Source: Rhizobium sp.
GTDB lineage: Bacteria > Pseudomonadota > Alphaproteobacteria > Rhizobiales > Rhizobiaceae
Assembly: GCA_027533385.1 (NCBI GenBank)
Contig: JAPZUE010000040.1
Span: 1 to 64,000, forward strand
DNA: 64,000 nucleotides
Direction of reading: 5' to 3'
The translations under genes and the position numbers were made by a program. The notes under the pieces were generated by a model. The model was given only the letters and a program-made list of their open reading frames with translations. It was not told the DNA's origin and did not search any database. Within the stretch, counting starts at the first letter, position 1. Each line of letters begins with the position of its first letter. Shown one piece after another: positions 53,597-62,800 of this stretch.

Positions 53597-55372
53597 ATGG
53601 TCGAAACAGGCAGTTCACGGGACATGACCAGGTCGCCGCATCCCGTCGTCGTGATCCTTGCCGCGCTCGCCGTGATCCTCGCCTTCGACATGCTCGACGG
53701 TACATCATTCTTCAAAGACATCGACGACGAACTGCGTCTGCTCCAGCTTCGCCATCTGCTTGAGACCGGCGGATGGTATGATCCGAGCCTGCCGATGATC
53801 CGGATGCCGGAGGTCTATCTGTCACCCTGGTCGCGGCTCGTCGATCTTCCCTATGTGGTGATTGCCGCCGCCCTGTCGCCGGTCCTCGGGATGGATCTTG
53901 CCCTGTATGTGGCAACTCTGGTCTGGCCGCCCCTGATGCTCCTGGCCGTGGGCTGGCTTGCCGTCGAATTTGCGCGTGCCGTCACCCCGAGCGAACAGCT
54001 TTCCACCCTGTCCTGGCTGCTGGTTGGACTGCTGCTTGTCGTAGCAGCAGGCGAATTTGCGCCTGGGCGGATCGATCATCACAACATGCAGATCGTGCTG
54101 ATGATGTTGATCCTGCTGGGGCTTGTCACCGATCGCTGGCGCGGCGGTCTGATGATTGGAACCGGAGCAACGCTATCGCTCGTCATCGGGCTCGAATGCC
54201 TTCCATTCGTGGCCCTGGCGCTGGCGCTTGTCGCCATCGGCTTGATCCTGGACGTGGATCGCAGTCGCCGGGTTCTGGCCGATACCGGATTGTCGATGGT
54301 GATGGCATCGATCCTCGCCGGGCTGTTGTTCCTGGGGCCGCAAGGCATGCTGGCAACGGCCTGCGACGCCTATTCGGCACCGTTCATCACCGCGATTTCA
54401 GGCTATGGAGCCTGCTTCTGGCTCTCCGCACGGTTCATGCCTGCTCGCTCATCCTGGTGGGGTCGCCTCATGGTCCTGGCTCTCGGTGGCGCTGTTGTCA
54501 CCGGGGGGCTCGCGTATCTCTATCCCCTGTGCCTGGCAGGGCCCTATCACATGATTGATCCGGTCTCCCGGCTCTACTGGTTCGAGCGGATCCTGCAGGA
54601 GCGCAATGTGCTTGCCTTCCGGCAGGAGGGCATGACCGGGCTTCAAATGCTGGCCTTCCTGCTGGTCATGTCGATCATCGCATTCTTCGCCTGTCCGATC
54701 TGGCGCGTCGAAAGCCGCGGCAGCTTCCGCCATTGGGCGGCTTTCCTGTTTGCCACAAGCACGATCATCACGACCATCGTCCTCATTCGCTATGTGCGAT
54801 TTCCCGTGGCGCTGATGCCGCTCTATCTGCCGCTCGCACTGGCGGTCCTTGCCGCGCCGGGGGCATCGAGCGTCCGCCGAACTCTGGCTGTCCTGCCGAT
54901 CGCTGTCGGCATGCTGCTGATCGGAGTCCTCTATCTTTTCATTCCCGTCGAATCACCACGTCAGGATTCCGTCTGGCTGATGTCCGTCGATGATTGCCGG
55001 GGGGAAGATTTCGCCGAATTGCAGGCGCTGTCGCCTGGCCGCATCATGGCGCCGACAGGTCTTGGCCTGGCGCTGGCGAGCCATGCGCCCGATGGTGTCT
55101 CGGTGGCGGCCATCCCATTCCATCGTGCCTCACCCGGCATCCGCCAGAGTTTCACGGTTTTTGCCATGGCCGATGGCGCACAGCGCAAGGCATTGCTCGA
55201 TGGCTTTGATTATGTCGCCGTCTGCCATGCGCCATTCGAACTGCCAGCGCAAGAAGCGCCGTTCTACGCGGCGCTCGTCAATGATCTGGGCTGGCCGGGT
55301 CTGGTGCCGCTGCCGATGACAGGTGAGGGGAGGCTGCGGCTTTTCCGGATCGACCACGAGCGGCTGATGTGA
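53597..55372 (+). CDS. GT-C-like polytopic membrane protein (possible glycosyltransferase)
   Basis: A 591-residue protein with roughly eleven to thirteen helices and a C-terminal soluble domain of about 120 residues (465-591). The first extracytoplasmic loop has FKDIDDELRLLQLRHLLETG, an acidic pair placed as in GT-C enzymes, and a later loop has APGRIDHHNMQIV, a DHH motif seen in oligosaccharyltransferase-like proteins. Those features suggest a lipid-linked sugar or oligosaccharide transferase, but no close family is recognised. Start could be 53597 or the ATG at 53624. Monocistronic; ettA follows 129 bases downstream. Confidence 0.7.
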   Translation: MVETGSSRDMTRSPHPVVVILAALAVILAFDMLDGTSFFKDIDDELRLLQLRHLLETGGWYDPSLPMIRMPEVYLSPWSRLVDLPYVVIAAALSPVLGMDLALYVATLVWPPLMLLAVGWLAVEFARAVTPSEQLSTLSWLLVGLLLVVAAGEFAPGRIDHHNMQIVLMMLILLGLVTDRWRGGLMIGTGATLSLVIGLECLPFVALALALVAIGLILDVDRSRRVLADTGLSMVMASILAGLLFLGPQGMLATACDAYSAPFITAISGYGACFWLSARFMPARSSWWGRLMVLALGGAVVTGGLAYLYPLCLAGPYHMIDPVSRLYWFERILQERNVLAFRQEGMTGLQMLAFLLVMSIIAFFACPIWRVESRGSFRHWAAFLFATSTIITTIVLIRYVRFPVALMPLYLPLALAVLAAPGASSVRRTLAVLPIAVGMLLIGVLYLFIPVESPRQDSVWLMSVDDCRGEDFAELQALSPGRIMAPTGLGLALASHAPDGVSVAAIPFHRASPGIRQSFTVFAMADGAQRKALLDGFDYVAVCHAPFELPAQEAPFYAALVNDLGWPGLVPLPMTGEGRLRLFRIDHERLM

Positions 55373-55501
55373 GCTTGCGCCGGGATAACTCCTTCCGAGC
55401 AGAAATTCCCGGCATGAAGGCTGTCGCCGCATTGCCCCCTTTGCCAGTTTCGCCTACATAGCGGCAACTTTCCCCTTTTCGACGCGCGGAGCTCCCCGAC
55501 G

Positions 55502-57151
55502 ATGGCACGTCAGTTCATCTACCACATGGCCGGCCTCAACAAGGCCTATGGCAACAAGAAGATCCTCGAGAACATCCATCTCTCCTTCTATCCCGATGCC
55601 AAGATCGGCATTCTCGGCCCGAACGGTGCGGGTAAGTCGACCGTGCTCAAGATCATGGCCGGTCTCGACAAGGAGTGGACTGGCGAGGCCTGGCTCGCCG
55701 ATGGCGCGACGCTTGGCTATCTGCCGCAGGAGCCGCAGCTCGATCCGACCAAGACCGTGTTCGAAAACGTCATGGAAGGTGTTGCCGACAAGACGGCCAT
55801 CCTCAATCGGTACAACGAACTGATGATGAACTATTCCGACGAGACGGCGGAAGAGGGCTCCAAGCTCCAGGACATCATCGACAGCCAGAACCTCTGGGAT
55901 CTGGAAAGCCAGGTCGAAATGGCCATGGATGCGCTGCGCTGCCCGCCGGGCGATGCCGATGTGTCCAACCTGTCGGGTGGTGAGCGCCGCCGCGTCGCGC
56001 TTTGCCAGCTCCTCCTGCGCAAGCCGGACCTGCTGCTGCTCGACGAACCGACCAACCACCTGGACGCCGAGACGATCGCCTGGCTTGAAAAGCACCTGCG
56101 CGAGTATCCGGGCGCCATCCTGATGGTCACCCACGACCGCTACTTCCTCGATAACGTCACGGGCTGGATCCTCGAGCTCGACCGCGGTCGCGGCATTCCC
56201 TACGAAGGCAACTATTCGGCCTATCTGACCGCCAAGGCGAAGCGCCTGGCGCAGGAAGAGCGCGAAGAGGGCAGCCGCCAGAAGGCGCTGTCGCGCGAAC
56301 AGGAATGGATCGCGGCAAGCCCGAAGGCCCGTCAGGCCAAGTCGAAGGCTCGTATCCGCGCCTATGACGAACTGGTGGCCGCTGCCGAAAACCGCCGCCC
56401 TGGCGAAGCCCAGATCATCATCCCGGTCGGCGAGCGTCTCGGCCAGGTGGTCATCGAGGCGGAAAACCTCACCAAGGCCTATGACGGCCGCGTGCTGTTC
56501 GAGAACCTATCCTTCAAGCTGCCGCCAGGCGGTATCGTCGGCGTCATCGGCCCGAACGGTGCCGGTAAGTCGACGCTGTTCCGCCTGATCACCGGTCAGG
56601 AAACGCCGGATAGCGGTACGATCCGCGTCGGCGATACCGTGCAGCTGGGCTATGTCGACCAGAGCCGCGATTCGCTCGATGGTTCGAAGAACGTCTGGGA
56701 AGAAATCTCGGGCGGCAACGACATCATCAAGCTCGGCAAGTACGACATGAACAGCCGAGCCTATTGCGGCGCCTTCAACTTCAAGGGCGGCGACCAGCAG
56801 CAGAAGGTCGGCAATCTCTCAGGCGGTCAGCGCAACCGCGTGCATCTCGCCAAGATGCTGAAGGCGGGCGGCAACGTTCTGCTGCTCGACGAACCGACCA
56901 ACGACCTCGACACCGAAACGCTGTCGGCTCTCGAAGACGCGCTGGAAAATTTCGCCGGTTGCGCGGTCATCATCAGCCACGATCGCATGTTCCTCGATCG
57001 TCTCGCCACGCATATCCTCGCCTTCGAAGGCGACAGCCATGTCGAATGGTTCGAAGGCAACTTCGAAGATTACGAGCAGGACAAGATCCGCCGACTTGGA
57101 CCGGAATCGGTCAATCCGAAGCGGGTCACCTACAAGCGCCTGACGCGCTGA
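55502..57151 (+). CDS. ettA: ABC-F translation factor EttA
   Basis: A 549-residue ABC-F ATPase that binds the ribosomal E site and gates the first elongation step according to energy state. Two ABC modules are present: Walker [12 protein letters not shown] (about 36-46) and [11 protein letters not shown] (about 348-358); signatures NLSGGERRR and NLSGGQRNR; Walker [13 protein letters not shown] and [12 protein letters not shown]. The EttA-type arm and linker ([20 protein letters not shown]) lies between. Length and the ending VTYKRLTR are standard. A decayed copy of its 3' end lies at about 62440-62600. Confidence 0.97.
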   Translation: MARQFIYHMAGLNKAYGNKKILENIHLSFYPDAKIGILGPNGAGKSTVLKIMAGLDKEWTGEAWLADGATLGYLPQEPQLDPTKTVFENVMEGVADKTAILNRYNELMMNYSDETAEEGSKLQDIIDSQNLWDLESQVEMAMDALRCPPGDADVSNLSGGERRRVALCQLLLRKPDLLLLDEPTNHLDAETIAWLEKHLREYPGAILMVTHDRYFLDNVTGWILELDRGRGIPYEGNYSAYLTAKAKRLAQEEREEGSRQKALSREQEWIAASPKARQAKSKARIRAYDELVAAAENRRPGEAQIIIPVGERLGQVVIEAENLTKAYDGRVLFENLSFKLPPGGIVGVIGPNGAGKSTLFRLITGQETPDSGTIRVGDTVQLGYVDQSRDSLDGSKNVWEEISGGNDIIKLGKYDMNSRAYCGAFNFKGGDQQQKVGNLSGGQRNRVHLAKMLKAGGNVLLLDEPTNDLDTETLSALEDALENFAGCAVIISHDRMFLDRLATHILAFEGDSHVEWFEGNFEDYEQDKIRRLGPESVNPKRVTYKRLTR

Positions 57152-57180
57152 AGCAGAGACTGATTTCACAACACACGGAG

Positions 57181-57209
57181 GCCGGCTTCGAGAGGAGCCG
57201 GCTTTTTTA
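57181..57209 (+). terminator. Rho-independent terminator after ettA
   Basis: GCCGGCT and AGCCGGC (perfect seven-base stem, eight-base loop) followed by TTTTTTATT. Confidence 0.88.
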
Positions 57210-57376
57210 TTGTCCCGGCGAAGTGCGCCGAACGGCAATGTACCTGATATTCGTCATATACATTTCTTCAATTGTTTGTGTGGCAGATATTTTCGGTCTG
57301 CCGCGCCTGGGATGCGGCGAGCGATTCGTGCCGCGCGGAGCATCAGGCTCGTCTGCTGGTGCCGGAGGAGATCCCG

Positions 57377-59671
57377 TTGTCATTCCTGTCCCGTCTGTCA
57401 TTCCGGAAGTCGTTGACGCTTCTGGCTTTTGTTCCGCTGTGCGCGGTTTTGGCGCTCGGCGCGGCCGTCGGCATCAACGCCTATAGTGATTACCGGAAGC
57501 TCCAGGAGGCGCAGGTACTTGCGCAGCTCGCCCATGCTGGTGGCGAACTGATGGTGCTGATGCCGCAGGAGGCGGGGCCTGATCGCATGCAGGTGCGCCC
57601 GAAATCGGATGCTGCCTATCAGTTGATCCTGCAGAAACTCGACGAGATCAAGCTGCTCGGCTACGACGATGCGATCACCCGCAAGTTGCGCGCAGACCTC
57701 GAGGCAGCCTATGCCAAGATGCCGGAATATCGGCAGAAGCTGGATGCCGGCGACAAGGATCCGATCCTGCCGCTGCGCTATGCGCAGCCAACGGCAGCTG
57801 CCGCGCTGGCGCTTACGCTGCGCAGTGCCAACCTGACCGACGACATCCGTCTTTCCTCCGACATTCGCGGTCATCAGGCCCTGATGAAGGTCAATGAAGG
57901 CTATCTGGCGATCAGCCGCCTGGGTCAGTTCTACATTAAGAACGGCAGCTTCGGAAAATCTGAACTCTTCCGCTTCTCCGCCATGATGGCCCAGGTGCGG
58001 ACGTTCGAGGGGCCTTTCCGCGAGCATGCCCGCCCCGAGATCATCGCCCGCTTCGATGCCTATTTCGACACTCCGGACGGTCAGACCATCGCGGCCATGG
58101 TCAAGCAGATGGAAAGCCTGGAGGATTATGTCGGTTCGCCTGATGGCGTCGAGCAATGGGCCAACACGATGCTCAAGCGGCGCGATTACGTCACCGCAAT
58201 CATCAATGACAATGCGGCCTATCTGCTGTCCTCCGTCGCTGATCGCGTGGCCGCTGCCCAGCAGCACTTCATCACGGTCACGACGATCCTCGCGCTCTTC
58301 GTAGTCGCTGTTGTCGGGATTGCATTGCTGGTCAGTCGTTCGCTTGCCGAGTCGATCCGCCGTATCGGTCTTTCGATGGTGGCGCTGGCCCGTGGCGAAA
58401 CGGACAAGACCATTCCCTATGCCGAGCGTACCGACGAAATCGGTGAAATGGCACGTTCTGTCGAAGTCTTCCGCCAGGCGGCAATCCGCAATGCCGAACT
58501 GGAAGCCGAGGCAGAGGAGACGCGGATCGCGACCGAGCGCGAACGCGCCGAGATGCAGGCACGCGCCGAGGCCGATGCGGAAGAGCGTCTGACCAAGGCG
58601 ACGGGCACGCTGGCTGCTGGTCTGAAGCGTCTGGCCTCTGGCGATCTGCTCTGCGAGATCGACGAGCAGTTTGCGCCGCAATTCGAGGCCCTGCGCCACG
58701 ACTTCAACACCTCGGTCCAGCAGCTGCGCGGTGTTCTCGTCTCCGTCGGCCGCTCGGCCCATGCCGTCTCAGGCGGCTCGGGCGAGATCTCGCATGCCTC
58801 CGACGATCTGGCCAAGCGTACCGAACAGCAGGCGGCTTCGCTCGAAGAGACGGCGGCAGCGCTCGAAGAGATCACCTCCAACGTCACGGCCACCTCGCGC
58901 CGGACCGGCGAGGCGCGCGACATCGTGCGCAATACCCGCAGCCGCGCCGAGCAGTCGGGCGTCGTGGTCGGCAATGCGGTGACGGCGATGGAGCGGATCG
59001 AGCATGCCTCCAAGCAGATCAGCCAGATCATCGGCGTGATCGACGAGATTGCCTTCCAGACCAACCTGCTTGCGCTCAACGCCGGCGTCGAGGCTGCCCG
59101 TGCGGGTGAAGCCGGCAAGGGCTTTGCCGTTGTTGCCCAGGAAGTGCGCGAGCTGGCACAGCGTTCGGCGAATGCGGCGAAGGAGATCAAGGCGCTGATC
59201 GGCAATTCGGAAATCGCTGTTTCCGAAGGCGTGAAGCTGGTCAACGAGACCGGTGACGGGCTGACTGCGATTGCCGGCCTCGTCCAGGCGATCAACGAAC
59301 ACATGGATGCGATCGCCTCGGCCGCCCAGGAACAGTCGGTCGGCCTTGGCGAAGTTAACCAGGCGGTCAACCACATGGACCAGGCGACGCAGAAGAATGC
59401 GGCGATGGTCGAGGAAATGAATGCCGCGTCTGCCGGTCTTGCCCAGGAAGCGGCAAGTCTTGCCGAATTGCTGCGCCGGTTCCGTACCGGGCAGGAGAGT
59501 GGCGGTGCGTCTGCAGGCCATGGGGCGGCTCCCCGCACTGCGGCGCCAGCAGCGTCGACCCGCCCATCTGCATCAGCATCGGCTGCAGCGCCGCAGGCCA
59601 CGACCCGCCGCGCCATGCCCACCGTCTCCGGCAATACGGCACTTTCCCGGGACAATTGGGAAGAGTTCTGA
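57377..59671 (+). CDS. Methyl-accepting chemotaxis protein 1 (tandem array)
   Basis: A 764-residue chemoreceptor. TM1 ([20 protein letters not shown]) is followed by a roughly 270-residue periplasmic helical sensor resembling nitrate/nitrite (NIT-like) sensors; TM2 is near [20 protein letters not shown]. Then come a HAMP domain ([20 protein letters not shown]), a second HAMP-like stretch, and the MA signalling domain with hairpin tip [20 protein letters not shown]. The last five residues NWEEF match the CheR/CheB-tethering pentapeptide. I place the start at TTG 57377, just after GGAGGAGATCCCG; the longer frame to 57272 lacks a good site. Signalling half nearly identical to the next receptor. 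Confidence 0.93.
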   Translation: MSFLSRLSFRKSLTLLAFVPLCAVLALGAAVGINAYSDYRKLQEAQVLAQLAHAGGELMVLMPQEAGPDRMQVRPKSDAAYQLILQKLDEIKLLGYDDAITRKLRADLEAAYAKMPEYRQKLDAGDKDPILPLRYAQPTAAAALALTLRSANLTDDIRLSSDIRGHQALMKVNEGYLAISRLGQFYIKNGSFGKSELFRFSAMMAQVRTFEGPFREHARPEIIARFDAYFDTPDGQTIAAMVKQMESLEDYVGSPDGVEQWANTMLKRRDYVTAIINDNAAYLLSSVADRVAAAQQHFITVTTILALFVVAVVGIALLVSRSLAESIRRIGLSMVALARGETDKTIPYAERTDEIGEMARSVEVFRQAAIRNAELEAEAEETRIATERERAEMQARAEADAEERLTKATGTLAAGLKRLASGDLLCEIDEQFAPQFEALRHDFNTSVQQLRGVLVSVGRSAHAVSGGSGEISHASDDLAKRTEQQAASLEETAAALEEITSNVTATSRRTGEARDIVRNTRSRAEQSGVVVGNAVTAMERIEHASKQISQIIGVIDEIAFQTNLLALNAGVEAARAGEAGKGFAVVAQEVRELAQRSANAAKEIKALIGNSEIAVSEGVKLVNETGDGLTAIAGLVQAINEHMDAIASAAQEQSVGLGEVNQAVNHMDQATQKNAAMVEEMNAASAGLAQEAASLAELLRRFRTGQESGGASAGHGAAPRTAAPAASTRPSASASAAAPQATTRRAMPTVSGNTALSRDNWEEF

Positions 59672-59702
59672 GCCGCCCGCCATTCATGGCTCTCATATTC
59701 AG

Positions 59703-59730
59703 CGGCCGCCCTCCGGGCGGCCGTTCCAGT
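59703..59730 (+). terminator. Hairpin after receptor gene 1
   Basis: CGGCCGCCC and GGGCGGCCG with a three-base loop (59703-59723), followed by TTCC. The same hairpin and flank recur after receptor 2. Confidence 0.6.
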
Positions 59731-59930
59731 TTGTGTGGAGGCCATTGCATGTCCGGCGTGAAATGCTGCGGCGCTCAGGTGAAGTTGCCCATGCCGTCCG
59801 CGGCTGGAGGTGTGCCTGGCGGAGCGATCAACTTTTCGTCTGTATGAACTCAGGTATTGGATTTTAACGGTAAATTATATCGCTTGCATGCAACGTGGCG
59901 ACCTCTGCGTGTCAATTGCCGGGTTAAACC

Positions 59931-62288
59931 ATGACGCTCTCTATTCGAAATGTACTCATTGGCGTTTTCGCTATTCTGAGCCTGATGCTTCTGGCCCTTG
60001 TGGGCAGTTCGCTGCATTCGTCCTACCGAAATTACGAACGCTATGCGGAGGTTTCGGAACTCACTGCCTTCGACAAGGCGCTGTTCAACGCGCTTCTCGC
60101 CTTCCGCAGCGAGCGTGGTGACAGCCGTTCGGCAATCGCGCTTGCAAGTGCGGATGCGGCCGGTTCTATCGGCTCGATGCAGAAGAACCGGGCGACGGTT
60201 GATGGCGGGATGACTGAGGCCAAGGCGATTGCCGCAGGCATTTCGGCGCCTGAGCTTGCTGCTCCGATCAGCAGTGTCATGGCAAGCTATGACGAGGTCG
60301 TCGCCTTTCGCAAGGTGATCGACGAGCAGCTGGCAAAGCCGCTTGAGGCACGCGCTGCCGATACGACGAAGAATTGGATGGCCGTGGCCGGCAAGTTCCT
60401 GAGCGAACTTGAAAAGGCTTCCGTGGCCGCCGAGGCCCGCATGCGTGTTCTCGATCCCGCCCTTATGCCGATGATCCAGATGCGCGCCTATTCCTGGTCG
60501 ACCCGCGCCACGGCCGGCGACGGGCTCGTCATCCTCAATAATGCGGTCACAGCCGGAGAGCCCATTGATGCAGCAACCCAGCTGAAGCTTGCTGTTGCCG
60601 ATGCGAATGCCCTTTATGCCTGGAATGCCGTGCGCAATCTCGTCGAGCATCCTGACACGCCGCAGCCGATCAAGGACGCGTTCCAGAAGGCCGACCAGTC
60701 CTATTTCAACGGCGACTATGCTGCCATGCGCGCAGATGTTATTGCCAAGATCAGCGCTGGCGAGAAGCCGCCGCTGACCATCGATCAATGGCGCAGCCCG
60801 ACAACGCCGGCCATCAACACGATCGCTGCCGTTGCGTCGCTGGCCATGGACACGCTCAACAACGATGCGCAGTCGGCCAAGGCTGCAGCGCTCACCAAGG
60901 CCGTGGCCTTCCTCGCTCTGTTTGGCGTGGTTGTCCTTCTTACCGCCGTCGGCACGATCGTAATCCTCAGGAAGGTCATCCGTCCGATCGCCGTGCTGAC
61001 CCGCTGCATGCGGCAACTGGCAAGCGGCGATCTCTCGGTCACCATCCCTGGCGCCAAGCGCCGGGATGAAATGGGCGAGATGGCCCGCTCGGTCGAGGTC
61101 TTCCAGATGGCTGCAATCCGCAACCGGGAACTGGAAGCAGAGGCAGAGGAGACGCGGATCGCGACCGAGCGCGAACGCGCCGAGATGCAGGCACGCGCCG
61201 AGGCCGATGCGGAAGAGCGTCTGACCAAGGCGACGGGCACGCTGGCGGCGGGTCTGAAGCGTCTGGCGTCCGGCGATCTGCTCTGCGAGATCGACGAGCA
61301 GTTTGCGCCGCAATTCGAGGCCCTGCGCCACGACTTCAACACCTCGGTCCAGCAGCTGCGCGGCGTGCTCGTCTCCGTCGGCCGCTCGGCCCATGCCGTC
61401 TCCGGCGGCTCGGGCGAGATCTCGCATGCCTCCGATGATCTGGCCAAGCGCACCGAACAGCAGGCGGCTTCGCTCGAAGAGACCGCAGCCGCCCTTGAGG
61501 AGATCACCTCCAACGTCACGGCCACCTCGCGCCGGACCGGTGAGGCGCGCGACATCGTGCGCAATACCCGCAGCCGCGCCGAGCAGTCGGGCGTCGTGGT
61601 CGGCAATGCGGTGACGGCGATGGAGCGCATCGAACATGCCTCCAAGCAGATCAGCCAGATCATTGGCGTGATCGACGAGATCGCCTTCCAGACCAACCTG
61701 CTTGCGCTCAACGCCGGCGTCGAGGCTGCCCGTGCGGGTGAGGCGGGCAAGGGCTTTGCGGTTGTTGCCCAGGAAGTGCGCGAGCTTGCGCAGCGTTCGG
61801 CGAATGCGGCGAAGGAGATCAAGGCGCTGATCGGCAATTCGGAAATCGCTGTTTCCGAAGGCGTGAAGCTGGTCAACGAGACGGGTGACGGGCTGACGGC
61901 GATTGCCGGTCTCGTCCAGGCGATCAACGAACACATGGATGCGATCGCCTCTGCCGCGCAGGAACAGTCGGTCGGCCTTGGCGAGGTCAACCAGGCGGTC
62001 AACCACATGGATCAGGCGACGCAGAAGAATGCGGCGATGGTCGAGGAAATGAATGCCGCGTCTGCCGGTCTTGCCCAGGAAGCAGCAAGTCTTGCCGAGC
62101 TGTTGCAGCGGTTCCGTACCGGGCAGGAGAGGGCCGCTCCCTCCGCAGGTCAGACTCCAGCCCAGAGCCGTGTGGCTGTACCGGCGCGTCCGGTGAGTGC
62201 GCCCGTTGCGCAGCCGGCTCCCCGCCGCGCCATGCCGGCTGTCTCCGGCAATACGGCACTCTCCCGGGACAATTGGGAAGAGTTCTGA
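59931..62288 (+). CDS. Methyl-accepting chemotaxis protein 2 (tandem array)
   Basis: A 785-residue receptor with TM1 ([20 protein letters not shown]), a periplasmic sensor of about 300 residues unlike that of receptor 1 ([33 protein letters not shown]), TM2 ([20 protein letters not shown]) and HAMP ([20 protein letters not shown]). From about residue 400 ([20 protein letters not shown]) to the hairpin and beyond it is identical to receptor 1 at the protein level, with only scattered silent DNA changes, and it ends in NWEEF. It senses a different ligand but shares the signalling partners of receptor 1. The sensor part and the 259-base gap before it do not match. Confidence 0.94.
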   Translation: MTLSIRNVLIGVFAILSLMLLALVGSSLHSSYRNYERYAEVSELTAFDKALFNALLAFRSERGDSRSAIALASADAAGSIGSMQKNRATVDGGMTEAKAIAAGISAPELAAPISSVMASYDEVVAFRKVIDEQLAKPLEARAADTTKNWMAVAGKFLSELEKASVAAEARMRVLDPALMPMIQMRAYSWSTRATAGDGLVILNNAVTAGEPIDAATQLKLAVADANALYAWNAVRNLVEHPDTPQPIKDAFQKADQSYFNGDYAAMRADVIAKISAGEKPPLTIDQWRSPTTPAINTIAAVASLAMDTLNNDAQSAKAAALTKAVAFLALFGVVVLLTAVGTIVILRKVIRPIAVLTRCMRQLASGDLSVTIPGAKRRDEMGEMARSVEVFQMAAIRNRELEAEAEETRIATERERAEMQARAEADAEERLTKATGTLAAGLKRLASGDLLCEIDEQFAPQFEALRHDFNTSVQQLRGVLVSVGRSAHAVSGGSGEISHASDDLAKRTEQQAASLEETAAALEEITSNVTATSRRTGEARDIVRNTRSRAEQSGVVVGNAVTAMERIEHASKQISQIIGVIDEIAFQTNLLALNAGVEAARAGEAGKGFAVVAQEVRELAQRSANAAKEIKALIGNSEIAVSEGVKLVNETGDGLTAIAGLVQAINEHMDAIASAAQEQSVGLGEVNQAVNHMDQATQKNAAMVEEMNAASAGLAQEAASLAELLQRFRTGQERAAPSAGQTPAQSRVAVPARPVSAPVAQPAPRRAMPAVSGNTALSRDNWEEF

Positions 62289-62319
62289 GCCGCCTGCCAT
62301 TCGTCGCTCTCGCATGCAG

Positions 62320-62345
62320 CGGCCGCCCTTTGGGCGGCCGTTCCA
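62320..62345 (+). terminator. Hairpin after receptor gene 2
   Basis: CGGCCGCCC and GGGCGGCCG with a TTT loop (62320-62340), followed by TTCC. It is a copy of the hairpin at 59703. Confidence 0.6.
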
Positions 62346-62439
62346 GTTTGTGTCGAGGCCATTGCATGTCCTGCGTGACCGTCGCCGATAAGTCGATGCT
62401 GTTGCGTCTCGTCACCTGCACGGCACGCATCTGGGTGGC

Positions 62440-62600
62440 TGTTGCGGGGCGTACAACTGCAACAGCAGCGACAAACCGCAGAAGGTTGGCAGCCCTTCGA
62501 TCGTCTCACTACCCGCATCCGAGCGATCGCCGGCGACATGCAGCTTGAGTGGTTCGAGGGTAATCAATCCGAATCGGGTCACCTGCAAGCGCCTGACGAG
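62440..62600 (+). pseudogene. Decayed remnant of the ettA 3' end
   Basis: The segment reads, with frame changes, as degenerate pieces of EttA: CGAYNCNSSDKPQKVG matches [37 protein letters not shown] matches [33 protein letters not shown] matches [15 protein letters not shown] similarity to about 56760-56815 and 56990-57150 is visible by eye, and the stretch between is deleted. It is clearly non-functional. It lies between receptors 2 and 3, as if an ettA-tail plus receptor unit had been duplicated. Confidence 0.8.
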
Positions 62601-62800
62601 CCGATCCAAACCTTGAAAATCTGGCTGTTCGCAGGCCGGCCTCGCAAATTTCCGACCATTTGTTTGATTGCCGTGGGGCGTGCCTGCAGTGAGCAACTTT
62701 CAATCTTGTTTTAGTGAATTCGCAATTTGTTTTACATACAAATATCCCGAATTCACGCGCCGGGATACGCAGGTCCTGCAGCGCTTACTTGGGAGGTTAC

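Larger units (their letters stand above)
62289..62800. other. Intergenic region with duplicated 3' flank and ettA relic
   Basis: Positions 62289-62370 repeat the 3' flank of receptor 1 (59672-59750), including the hairpin. About 62440-62600 is a decayed ettA 3' end. The remainder (62600-62800) is AT-richer and should contain the promoter of the third receptor, whose ribosome site GGGAGGTTAC lies at 62791-62800. No intact gene is present. Confidence 0.75.
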
